DNA of 64,000 bases from assembly GCA_014925825.1 (NCBI GenBank), contig JACGCK010000026.1, positions 248,001 to 312,000 on the forward strand. Reading direction: 5' to 3'. The translations under genes and the position numbers were made by a program. A model generated the notes under the pieces. That model did not search any database. It saw only the letters and a program-made list of their open reading frames with translations, and was not told the origin of the DNA. This stretch comes from Pholiota molesta. Its lineage: Eukaryota > Basidiomycota > Agaricomycetes > Agaricales > Strophariaceae. This document shows positions 44,333-55,491 of this stretch, one piece after another. Every line of letters starts with the position of its first letter. Position 1 is the first letter of the stretch.

Positions 44333-45130
44333 CTCATCAGAATTAATATATAGATTCTTCTTTTTGTTACGCTCACCCGTGTCATTCATTCACCTTTCAA
44401 CTTTAAGTTTTAACTGCAGTCTGCCAGTCAGTGCCCAGTGCCTGTTAAATGTTGTTTTCCCATCATCAAAATTCAAATATTCAATTACGCTCGATTCCAG
44501 TCTACATGGTAGAATTCGGGTAGAATCAGGTAGAATATCACATCCCTGTAGGTATAAAGCTGCCATCTTGACTAGTATTTTTACCTGATTGCTCATGATA
44601 TAGCCATGGTATCAACGTAGAATATACTTAACACAGAATTTCCTGCTGTCTCTTACAAGTTATGATTTTAATTCACTAGCCGCTGAGCCTTGACTGACGA
44701 AATTAATCGCAACTCTATCCGGACTTATGAGCTCAAGGGTCCCTTTTGCATTGCATGTAGACGCAAAAGCTGATGATAAACTGTGACACATCCAGTAATA
44801 AAATCCATGTCATGAGTAGATAATACAAACGATAGCAAAACACAATCCAAGCATGCTACACAAAGATCGTAGCGTAGGTACATATACGTCACGCAAAATT
44901 ACGACCACAACAGAAACCACAGGGGAAAACTGTCATCCGCGAAACGAATTGAGAGCAGTGGTGCCCGAGAATGTCCGCTCATCAGCGACTGGCCGACAAC
45001 TTGCTCCAATCGACGTTGCCAACTCGATGGGCTCGAGTGCAGCCTGGAGGGCAGAACGCCTGCTGGCGGGCCATCATTGTCCACATCATCCGTTCGTCCG
45101 CCGCGCCATTCCGCTGTCCTCCTTGTCGTT
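44333..45130. other. Intergenic with duplicated myosin 3' end
   Basis: No complete gene. Positions 44,736-44,998 duplicate the end of the myosin II gene and its downstream flank (58,748-58,982). Confidence 0.5.
44736..44998 (-). pseudogene. Relic copy of the myosin II 3' end
   Basis: Matches 58,748-58,982 in the same orientation. Shared sequence includes TTTGCATTGCATGTA, ATAATACAAA and ACAGGGGAAAACTGTCAT, the last containing the myosin stop codon, and the preceding coding bases up to GCGACTGGCC. Only about the last 20 codons are present. Confidence 0.65.
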
Positions 45131-47625
45131 CTAGAGTCCCGTCTCCGCGTGCGCAGGTCGAGCCTTCTTTCTGCACATTGTGTCTTCTCGTTCTCATTCT
45201 CCTGCTTATCCTCTGAATCGGCCTCTTCCGACTGCGTCTCTGGCTCAGATGGCTCATAGTCGGCAGGGCCAAACGCGCGCGGTCGCTTGCACCGACCGGG
45301 CTTCAGGAGATCGGGGGCAGCGGCAGCGGGCTGCAACGTGCTTCGACGCTGTGATGAGGTTCGGGGGGCAAGAGCCCGAGGTTGGGGCTCGTTCGTGCCC
45401 AAGCGCATCGTACGCCAATTGGAAGTGGCGAGATTGAACCGCGGAAGAAGCTAACAAAGATAGCGTGGATGTTGCGATACGATACGCGCACAAAGAGTTC
45501 GTTCTTCTTCGCGCGAATGACGTACTCTCGGCGCATAGCAAGCCTCAGCCTCTCGAGGGGCGAACGAAACGCAGGAGCGACTTCTCCAAACAAGCAGTAA
45601 GAGGCCAGTGATATCTTCCATGATACAGTCTACCCTTTCTCGGGTGAGTGATATCCTGTTCTGGAAGATCTTGCTAGCAAAGTCTCTGGAAGATTTGTGC
45701 GGGACGCGAGCAGTAAAAGTCCACATGAGAATCCACCAGATGGATTCCAAGTCGTGCTGGAAGTTGTAGATGATGACTTGTTCAGGTGCAGGTTGAGTGA
45801 CAGTTGTCTCCGGGCTATCGTTATCAGGTGCATAGAAGTCAACATCTTGTCGTGTTCCTGATGCGATTCAGAGACCAATTTGTCTTGTTCCTCGTCGTAG
45901 AGTGTTTCAAGCTGAGGATTTCGTGGGGCATGAAGTACGGGGTACCCTGTGACAACTTGTCAATAATGTTTGCTTGAATAGCGAGAGGACGTACCGTTTT
46001 GGGTCAGCAGCACCGTCGTAATCCGGGGAGGGGGATACCTCCTTGCATACTCAAGTCTGACAACTTCGCTTGCCATTTTCCGGGTTCTTGCGGTGAGCCA
46101 ATATGTTGCCAGAACTGATGTCTCTATGTACCCAGCCGGCGCAATACATTAATTGAAGGGCTGGCATATGAAGAGTATGAGGATAGCATATCAATATAGA
46201 TGGCAATAGAGAAAACATACCAGCAAGCGTCTCTTGGAGGACATCAACAACTTCCCCTAAGGTTTCAAGGTCTCCAACTGTTCGGCAGATTTCGTGGAAT
46301 ACGACACGATATTGACTCTTGGAGGTGAACTCGCGAGGGGGGGTTCCATGAGGATACTCGCGGAAGATGAAATAGTCCAATCTTTCGTTTGGATTCGGTG
46401 CGACTGGTTTGGACGTCTTGCCGGCATAATCGGCGTCTATCCTGAGGAAATACTCCTTGTACCCTGCATTTTGGACAAGAACCTTGAGGCTCTCAAATGT
46501 GTCTCTTCAAACATGGACATAGGGTCCGTCTCATGTGAAGAGTTAAAGAACTTGTCGATGCCTCGAAGATGGAATCTTGGATTTCTTTCTCAGTGCTGGC
46601 CGACACATCAAGCCAAACATCTTCAAGACGAAACTAGCCTTAGGCTTGCCAGTGTCTTCTATGGAAGAGTATTCGCCAACTTGCCAAATGCGAGCCATAT
46701 GACCAGTGATGTTGCACGAGCGATACTCAGATAAACATTTCTCAGTGCGAAAGAAACGGTCGGGTTTGCCATCTACAGGCACTTTGAAAGTGTAAGTACC
46801 ACCGGACTCCGAATGACCATTGGGTCGTAGCCAAGCTCTTCTTCCGTGGCAAACAAGAAAGACATAAGGACTTTGATAAACAGTCTCGGGTCCTAAATGC
46901 CGGATGTCAACTCGGAAAACCAAATGAAAGAGGATCTCTGCATACCTGTACAAAATGAAGGGTTCTGAAACTGCCGAATGAGAACGAGAATGGTACCATA
47001 GGGTGACCTTATCCTTCACAATGGTAACCTACTTGAAGATCAGCCACGAGTCAATAGAAAATAGGAAAATGAAACACACCCCAAAGTGAACATGCGACGA
47101 GCGTCGTCGTTCATGATTTGAACGTTGGCCGATACGGCTTGCTGTTGTTCTAAAATTTTGAGTGTAACACAAGGTTTGGATGAGAGAATTGTTTACTTCC
47201 AAAGCCTTGTCGTCGTTCATTTTGAATTCGAACACAACCGCTATATTGGTGGCGGTCAAGACGATGACTTCCGTGTCATCGAAGGTGATACAGGCGTCAA
47301 CGATGTTATTGGAGCCAGGAATATCCGATGCGATGAAGGACTCTGGACAAAGTCGAAAGTTGAACCTATTGCGAGTTCGGCCATTAATTTCTGCAGAACT
47401 AATCCTGTCGGCGATCGTCTGCAGGGGTCGGAAATACGTTTTCTCCGTTCCGACATCTGCATGCATGGGCTCTGTGAATCGGAGACATTGATCAGCGTCG
47501 CGCGTAATGGTTTCCTTTCCTGAGGGGGAGTTTACAAAGGCATCCAAGTCGACGTCGGTAGGCTCGAACGGCATGTAGGATTTAATGAAGTTCGGGACAT
47601 CGGTGATTATAAATTCTCCTTCCAT
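45131..47625 (-). CDS. FunK1-type protein kinase, subfamily 1, copy G
   Basis: The same exon plan as copies C, H and I. The start is at MEGEFIITDVPNF (47,625). The second region is at about 47,019-46,543, with CNITGHMARIWQVGEYSS. The catalytic exon near 46,150-46,051 has HRDISSGN. Then comes the activation segment with GTPYFMPHEIL near 45,940, and the C-lobe from 45,750 with WWILMWTFTARV. The tail ends in a form of KKARPAHAETGL at 45,131. At least two 1-nt frame changes occur in the tail: near 45,425, where FFRGS should lead to NWRTMRLGTNE, and near 45,180. The catalytic core appears open. Function is unknown beyond kinase homology. The gene abuts the relic of the myosin 3' end. Confidence 0.65.
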
Positions 47626-50329
47626 CTCAGCGGCTATCTCCTCGTGTAGGCGAGTTCTTGGGGTCGTTCGTCTGAGAATACAGGTCAACACCTGACTGAA
47701 TGGATCAGTTGAACACGACCTACATCGTGTTTTGTGGCAGTGGCTCGAGACCCCGGGCCGTCGTAGCTTGGTTTCCGAAGGGCTGTAAACTTCTACTCAG
47801 AGGGTCAAATACCACTGGCTTACCCGCTCACTTCGTTCTCTGCCATCAATACTTGCGGCCAATTTTTCGAAGTCACGGCCAAGTCATGACCAAGTCGCGA
47901 CGTTACTGTCGTGTTCCAAGATTGGATCAGTGGATGATGAGATGGCCATAACCGACGCGGCGGTCACGTCCGTGATGTAAGTAACGCTTGCGTGACAATA
48001 ATATTCTTGCAATCATTTTCTGTCATTTCTTTTGGCTGACAGCTTGTCAACCAAGCAAAGTACTAATCTTCCGTAGCGACCACGGTAACTTCGTATTCGG
48101 TTTTCCCAAAAGTTCGTTCGGACTGCCGTGGAAATCGCCTGCTATGACGGCCGTAAGGACAAAGGGGTCAGTGGGATGGAGTATTTTCGTTCTCGTTGTT
48201 GCTTGATCTTGCGCGAGGTCCACCTGATTCTGAGTTTGAAAAGGTTCATTACATAAGCCCATCAGTCCTGTGGAACGAGCGCCTAATTCCGGATAGCTAC
48301 CTCGCACTCGACGCCAAAGCTCCAAGGAAAGACTACAACATGGCAACGTCTCTCTCTCGAAGAGTCAGTTTTACTCCTTTTTGGCTGTTCTGGACTGCTA
48401 GTGGCGACTACTATTAGAACTTCTAGAAGATCATCACAAAGTTGGCCCACTATGCCAGTGTCCGTACACAATGTTTTGCATACTGGTTTGCAGCACCGAT
48501 CTGTAAGTCATCAAACCAGCTCATCTTTTAATTTGAACCTTTGCTGATGTTTGATAATACCATTCATAAGACCCAGCCAATGCTTGATTCCTCTTCCCGT
48601 GCACCGCGTCCGTCTCGCCCTGGCTCGTCTCTGTTCGTTGCGGCAGCTACCGCAGCAGATAGTCGCTGCAACAGATCCCCTCGGATGATGACCATGCGAA
48701 CGGCAAGACGATGTGGACGATGCAGACCCTTCTTTCTGCGCCATCCGCGCTGGCCCGGACCTTGGTTGTTACTCCGTTAGCGCGTCGTGTCTTATACACA
48801 TCGCCGGTATGCGAGGTGGTTGATGTCGCTCGCGGTGGCTGCGCTGCATCGTACATGATGGGCACAGGAGTAGGTGAGTAATTTTTTAACATGAGAGACG
48901 GAATGCACGATTAACCATTGTTATGATCTATCGCACAACTTTAACTTCTGCTGCAGACAACGATGTCGTCTCGCAAATTCCAACGCACCACATGGCCCTC
49001 TCCTCTGCATCAAGCTTGCCAATTCACACTCGTTCATACATTTTACCAATTGTTTTCTGCCCACTCCGTCATCCGAAATTGCCATCGCCCAGGTTCAACT
49101 TGACACAGGAATGAGACCACTTTGTCTACATAGCCGCCCGCTTTGTCTTGCCCTATCCTGGACACCAACGAGCTCTGTGCGCGTCCATTCGCCTCACTGC
49201 ACCCTCCACATTTGCCGCCGACTTTCTCTGTGTCCAACTCAACGACCTGTTTGTCTGCCCACTTTGCCAGCTCCCTTATCCTAGCGGCGGGCCGCTTCTC
49301 TATATAGCCCCACTGGCGCCCACATCTGTCGCATCTCGCCTCAAGCATAAACGAATGCATATGAATAACGGAGGGCCAGACAACTCGACGAAAACGACGG
49401 ATGGGGCGAAAGATCGGAAAGAATGACGGACATGGCTGATGAGGCGGATGTTGGGCGAGACGGCGGACAGTGGGCGAGACGACGGATGGAGTGACGAACA
49501 AGGCAAAGTTGCCCGCTGCATCCATTCACCAAACGATGGACCAACCTGTCCCCTCGCCAGATGCGGCCGAATTCTGGGCTAGTTCATCCAACGCACTGTT
49601 GGCCGCCCAGTTGCTCTGCCGTGAGCAAGGCCGCCCTCCCTCTGCGTCTGCTTCAAACATGAACGATACGGATTTACTTAAGCTGAATGGTAGTTTGGAC
49701 GATCTCGAGATTTGTAGATTCTTCATATCTTTTTGTTTTTACTTCGTCATAAATATTCATTTTCCTCAAGATTCCACCCATTCGACGCCAGTCGTCGTTG
49801 CCTATCCCAACTAAACCATGATATTGAGCTCATCCGCAGAAATTTGCTTGCAGTACGTAGGTTTCTGTTAATACGATCCATACGTAATAGCTCTTAGCCT
49901 GCATAAAACTACATGCAAACCGTTATAGATACCCCGATGTAGTTCACTTGTAAAGGAGCTGCAACTATTATATGCATTGTAATGCCTTAGAATTATTGCG
50001 TGCCCAGACAAGGAGTACTCTATGATAGAATTATGTTGCGACCATTACAGTGTTGGTTACAAACCTGATTACAGTATTGTTGCAAATGTACTCAACGTAC
50101 AAGTACCAGATGTGTATGTGCATGAATTATCTTCAGGTCGTTCGCTTAACTGCCCCCTGATTTTCTTCCTAACAGATTACAATATATTGAATAGGAAGTA
50201 ATGTATATATGTCTACCACCCATTTCAATCAACTTCTACGATGACGATCATGTATAATTAATTCTCTTGTAACGAGTAGATAACAACAGATTCTTTAGAT
50301 TTCATATAAATTTATGGCATGTAAATATA
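47626..50329. other. Spacer between FunK1 copies G and H
   Basis: Positions 47,700-47,920 are the upstream region of copy G, including the conserved CGCGAC..ACGT element (47,873-47,911). From 48.0 to 49.8 kb there are scattered open frames on both strands without domain signatures. From 49.85 to 50.3 kb it is AT-rich. No gene was recognised. Confidence 0.35.
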
Positions 50330-52834
50330 TCAAGGACCTGTCTCCACATCCGCAGTTCGAGGCTTCTTCCTGCGCATTGTGCCCTTCTCTTTTTCCATTT
50401 TTCCTTCTTCTCGTCCTCTGAATCAACCCATTCCGACTGAGTCTCCGACTCCTCCGACTCAGATGGCTCATATTCCGCATTGCCAGGCATCCGCGCTCGC
50501 TTGTTCCGACCGGGTTGTGGGACATTGGGGGCATCGGCAGCCAGCTGCGACGTGCCTCCGGGCTGTGATGAGCTTCGAACAACAAGAGTCGAAGGTTGGG
50601 GCTCATTGGTGTACAAGCGCATATCACGCCAGTCGGACGGCTCAATGGACTGGACCACTTGGAAGAAGGAAACGAATAAGATGTGGATGGTGCAATACGA
50701 CCCGAGATCAAAGAGTTTTCCGTCCTGCGCCCGAGCCGCGTACTCGGCAAGTAGAATCATCCTGGCTCCCTCAAGGGGGGCAATGAAAGAGTGTAGCGAC
50801 TTCTCCAAACAAGCACTCAGACGCCCAGTGAGTTCTCCCATGATACAGACTTCTCTTTCATGCCACAGTGATGTCTGGTTCTTGAAGATCGTCTTGGCAA
50901 AGTCTGTCGAAGGTTGGTGCAGGACGCGAGCAGTCAACGTCCACATGAGAATCCACCAAACAGATTCCAAGTCGTGCTGAAAGTTGTAGATAACTTGAGG
51001 TGCTTTCGGTTTGGACTTGAGTGGATTGACAAAGAAGGCACGTTTGTCTGTCTCCTCGTCCACCTTGATTCGCTTTCCAACTTCGGGTACATAGAGTGAT
51101 TTCAAGTCAAGGATTTCGTGGGGCATAAAGTATGGGGTACCCTGTGGCAATTTGTCAATAAAATTCTGCTTGAATAGCGAGAGGACATGCCGTTTTCGGG
51201 TCAGCAGCACCGTTGTAATCGGAGGGTGGGGGATACCTCCTTGCATACTCAAGGTCTGACAACTTCGCTTGCAATTTCTCCGAGCCCTTGCGATGAGCCA
51301 AGATGTTGCCCGAACTGATGTCTCTATGCACCCAGCCAGCGCAATACATGAGTTGAAGGGCTGGTATTATGAAGAGTATGAGGATAACATATCAATATAG
51401 ATGGCGATAGAGAAAACATACCGACAAGCGTCTCTTGGAGGACATCAACAACTTCCCCTAAGGTATTGAGGTCCCCAACCGTTCGGCAGATTTCGTGGAA
51501 AACGACACGATATTGCCTCTTGGAGGTGAACTCGCGAGGGGGGGTCCCATGAGGAGTACTCGCAGAAGATTGAAACAGTCCAATCTTTCGTTTGGATTCG
51601 GGTGCGACTGGTTTGGACGTCTTGCCGACATAATCGGCGCTTATCTTGAGGAAATACTCCTTGTACCTTTTACTTCGGACGAGGGCCTTGAGGGTCTCAA
51701 ACGTGGCCTCTTCAAACATAGAAATTGGTTCCGTGACCTGTGAAGATTGAAAGAACTTCTCAATGTCCTCGAAGATGGAATCTTGAATTTTTTTCTGAGT
51801 GCTGGCCAAAGCATCAAGCCAAACGTCCTTCAAGACGAAGCTAGCTTTAGCCTTGCCAGTGTCTTCTATGGAAGAGTATTCGCGAACTTGCCAAACGCGA
51901 GCCATACGGCCAGTGATGTTGCATGAGCGATACTCAGATAAAGATTTCTCAGTGCGAAAGAAACGGTCGGGTATGCCATCTACAGGCATTTTGAAAGTGT
52001 AAGTACCACCGGACTCCCGAATGACCATTGGGTCGTAGCCAAGCTCTTCTTCCGTGGCGAACAAGAACGACATGAGGACTTTGATAAACATTTCCGGGTC
52101 CTAGATGCCAGATGTCAACTCGGAAAACCAAATGAAAGAGGATATCTGCGTACCTGTACAAAACTGAAGGGTTCTGAAACTGCCGAGTGAGAACGAGAAT
52201 GATACCATAGAATGACCTCATCCTTCACAATGGTAACCTACTTGAAGATCAGCCACGAGTCAATAGAAAATAGGAAACAGTGAGAGGCACCCCAAAAGTG
52301 AACATGCGACGAGCGTCGTAGTTCATGATTTGAACGTTGGCGATACGGCTTGCGTGTTGTTCTGAAGGTATTGAGTGTGACACAAGGTTCGAATGAGAGA
52401 ATGACTTACTTGGAAAGCCTTTTCACGTTCATTTTGAATTCGAACACAACCGCTATACTGGTAGCGGTCAAGATGGTGGCTTCATGTCATCGAGGGTGAT
52501 ACATGCGTCAATAATGTTATTGGAGCCAGGAATATCCGATGCGATGAAGGACTCTGGACAAAGTCGAAAGTTGAACTTATTGCGAGTCCGGCCATTAATT
52601 TCTGCAGCACTAATCCTGTCCGCGATCGTCTGAAGGGGTTGAAAATACACCTTCTCCTTCCGACTTCTGCATCCATGAGCTCTGTAAACCGGAGAAATTG
52701 ATCAGCGTCGCGCGTAATGATTCCCTTCCCGAGGGAGAATTTACAAAGGCATCCACGTCGACGTCGGTAGGCTCGAACGGCATGTAGGCTTGAACGAAGC
52801 TCGGGACATCGGTGATTATAAATTCTCCTTCCAT
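50330..52834 (-). CDS. FunK1-type protein kinase, subfamily 1, copy H
   Basis: The start is at MEGEFIITDVPSF (52,834), with an in-frame ATG at 52,876. The long exon at 52,091-51,422 carries CNITGRMARVWQVREYSS through VVFHEICRTVGDLNTLGE. The catalytic exon at 51,349-51,205 has HRDISSGN and SDLE. The phase-0 junction DPKT to GTPYFMPHEIL gives the expected activation segment, but its donor appears to be GC (AAAACG followed by GCATGT) instead of GT. The C-lobe has HDLESVWWILMWTLTARV. The tail frame slips by 1 nt in an A/G-rich run near 50,395; the sister-like ending RRKKPRTADVETGP stops at 50,330. There is also a probable 1-nt slip in the N-terminal region near 52,655-52,665. Most of the core is open. 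Confidence 0.65.
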
Positions 52835-53884
52835 CTCAGCAGCTATCTCCTCACATAGGCGAGTTCTTGGGGTCATTTTCTGAGAAAACAGGTCAACATC
52901 TGACTGAATGCACCAGTTGAACAGTGGTTGAACACGACTTACATCTTGTTCTGTGACTCAAGACCCCTAGTGGCTTGGTTTCTGAAGGTCCAGACTGTGA
53001 GCTGCTACTCAGAGGTTTAAATAAATACCAGTGGCTTACCCGCTCACTATGTTCTCTGCCGTCGATACTTTACGGCCCTGAGATTGAAGTCGCGACCAAG
53101 CCGCGGCCTGCGACGTTACTGTCGCGTCGCGGTGGCTTTGGGCAGCCAAGGATTTCTAATTTTACCTACGCGACCGATTTACACCGAGCCCGAATTACAC
53201 CGAATAAAAGCACGTGAGCTCACATGATATGACGCACGGTGCGTTATCTCAACTGTTCGTTCAACTGGGCGTTTGTCCCTGCGTTTGTCCCACTCGCACT
53301 CCCTATGCCCAGGCCCACAGCGCCCACGACTGTCAACGCGAACGACGACGCGAATGACAACACAAACGACAACATAGACGAAGACGCGGAGAACAGCGGG
53401 GCCAGGGCACGACGACGATGTCGGATGGCGGCGACCATGTCAGAGGCAGCGCGGTAAGTCCGCCCCTACCCCCATCTATCCACCCACTGTCACGTCGCCG
53501 CCCACGAACCACCCACGTCCGCGGTCACCCCCTCCCCGCCCCGCCTTCTCCTCTCACCGCTGCCACTCCTCTTGCCGTGTGCCCCTCCCCTCCAACGAGG
53601 GATGTGGGCCGGCTGTCTGATTCAATGCGATTTCGGCGATGGCACCACCCGCTGCATGCAGCATCACTGCACTGCACCAAGCCCGCACCCGCATCTGCAC
53701 ATCTGACTCGGCGGCGGCGAGGCGTCGCTCTCCCTATACCCACAGCACCCACGACTGTCAACGCGAACGACGGCGTGAACGACAACACGAACGACAACAC
53801 AGATAACGATGCGGACAACACCAGGCTTCAACACACGGCGGCGCGGCCGTCTGCTCCAGTCCCCAACCCAGCGGCTACGACGAC

Positions 53885-53909
53885 GACGAATGAGCGCTGC
53901 TCATTCGTC
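53885..53909. repeat. GAATGAGC/GCTCATTC hairpin
   Basis: An 11-bp perfect stem GACGAATGAGC with a GCT loop. First of three related hairpins in 400 bp. Confidence 0.7.
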
Positions 53910-54209
53910 TGCTTGTTAGTTGGCCGCCATCGCCTTCTCCAGCCCCTCTCACTGCGGCTATGACGATTACGCTCGTCTATCTGGCCGCCTCCGCAAAATC
54001 AAGGCAAGTCCGCCCTTCCGCCCTCCATGACCATAGATTCACCTCACTGACTGGGAATTGCAGCAAGTCGGCGTTAGCGCATCGACAACCACCACGTCGT
54101 CCCAATTACGGGCACCGACGTGCGCTTGCATCGCACCCCATCACCGACGACCACCCACCTCGCTATCCCATCTACAGGAGCCAGTGGCACCACCGCCAAC
54201 ATATTCAAC

Positions 54210-54234
54210 GACGAACGAGCACTGCTCGTTCGTC
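54210..54234. repeat. GAACGAGC/GCTCGTTC hairpin
   Basis: An 11-bp perfect stem GACGAACGAGC with an ACT loop. A compensated variant of the hairpin at 53,885: the base pair changed in both arms. Confidence 0.7.
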
Positions 54235-54269
54235 TACTAGCCGCTGCCGCTGCTCCAGCCCCTACCGAT

Positions 54270-54294
54270 GACGAACGAGCGCTGTTCGCTCGCC
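54270..54294. repeat. GAACGAGC hairpin, imperfect copy
   Basis: The left arm GACGAACGAGC is the same as at 54,210; the right arm is TTCGCTCGCC-like and only partly pairs. Confidence 0.5.
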
Positions 54295-55084
54295 TCCTTG
54301 TTTGTTGGATGCGACCGCCTTTCCTGACTCCTGGCCCCTTCCCAACAGCGACGACGACGACAAACACATATCTATCTACCTGTCCGACGCAGCTTTCAGA
54401 TGATGACATACGAGACCCGTCCGCTGCCGTTTTCAATACCGCTGTCGCTTGCTCCGTATCACCGCCAGGTCCCGACACTCACTGACTGCCCACGGCGCCT
54501 ATCCCACAATGAACGACGGATGGATGGGGCACAAAGACAACGGCGGATAACGACGGACCACGCACAGTTTGTTCTTATTCACCATTTGCGATATCTACGA
54601 ACAAATTGTTGAGCAAACCAAGAGCAAACTATTTATGAAGAGCCCGGACACAACCATCGAACACACGCTAGAGGATGCTGCATTTACGCAGATGTTTTCA
54701 ATTAGGGTACATGTTGTTGACAATTATGATTTATGAGTGCCTTCTTCCAACTGTATGATCTCAAATTTGTAGGAGGTTCCTACGTCGGAGTCTCTTATAT
54801 CTAACAATGGCGGTCGCCATTATCTTAGGGTGGATTTTCTGTGATTGACTTTGTTTTTCAGATTTTTTAACACTACTTCTAATATAATGCTGTCAATGTA
54901 GCATCTATACTTAATACACATCTATTTCCCCAATCTTGTACTCGAGTTCAGCGCTGTTCAGCGTTGGTTCAGCGCCGCCGCTCGCTGGACTTAGGGAAAT
55001 CCCTGGGTGACATTTGTGGGAAAGCGCGGGATCTCCCTGGGCCAAACAACGCACCACAGGGCCTCCGGACCCCCCTGGGAATGA

Positions 55085-55315
55085 CCAATTTTTCCTGTCA
55101 TCCGAGTTACCACCAGCAAAAAGCGAGGGCTTGACCAAGCGATGCTCAACGACAGAAATGAAAAAGAGGTTTGGATCTAGTAGGACATAATAGCTGCATA
55201 ATAGTCACTGGGAAAAGGGTGTCTTGGGATATAATCTCAACGAGAATACAACTGCTGCATGGTGATACCCTATAACATTTCTGCATACCCTCATCTATCG
55301 CCTCGTTTCCACATT
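55085..55315 (-). pseudogene. Relic of a subfamily-2 FunK1 3' end
   Basis: The reverse complement matches 905-1,125, the last codons and 3' flank of copy B. Shared blocks include AAACGAGGC..ATAGATGAGGG, CCCAGTGACTATT-like sequence, AACCTCTTTTTCATTTCTGTCG with small differences, and CTTGGTCAAGCCCTCGCTT. It is the only trace of subfamily 2 within the right-hand array. Confidence 0.6.
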
Positions 55316-55491
55316 TACACGATAGCCATAGTTTGATATCACTAAATAATGATACGTTGAGTTATGTCTGAACCAAATTCCATGTACACTATAGGTATAA
55401 TAGTAGCCCATCAAAATGCTGTTTATATGTTGAAAATTCCGAAGTATCAAATTTGTCATTCCAGGAATGCTCTGTCGACAGAGCCAATACA

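Larger units (their letters stand above)
52880..55084. other. GC-rich spacer with repeated hairpins
   Basis: 52,880-53,160 is the promoter side of copy H. 53,230-54,600 is GC-rich, with repeats such as ACTGTCAACGCGAACGACG (near 53,331 and 53,755) and three hairpins listed separately. No stable gene was recognised; the frames here are Asn/Asp- or Pro/Ser-rich low complexity. 54,600-55,084 is AT-rich and featureless. Confidence 0.4.

Noticed and set aside
48511..49814. Possible small genes between copies G and H
   Set aside because: Open frames of 60-160 codons on both strands show no recognised motifs, no consistent splice structure and no paralogue in the window.
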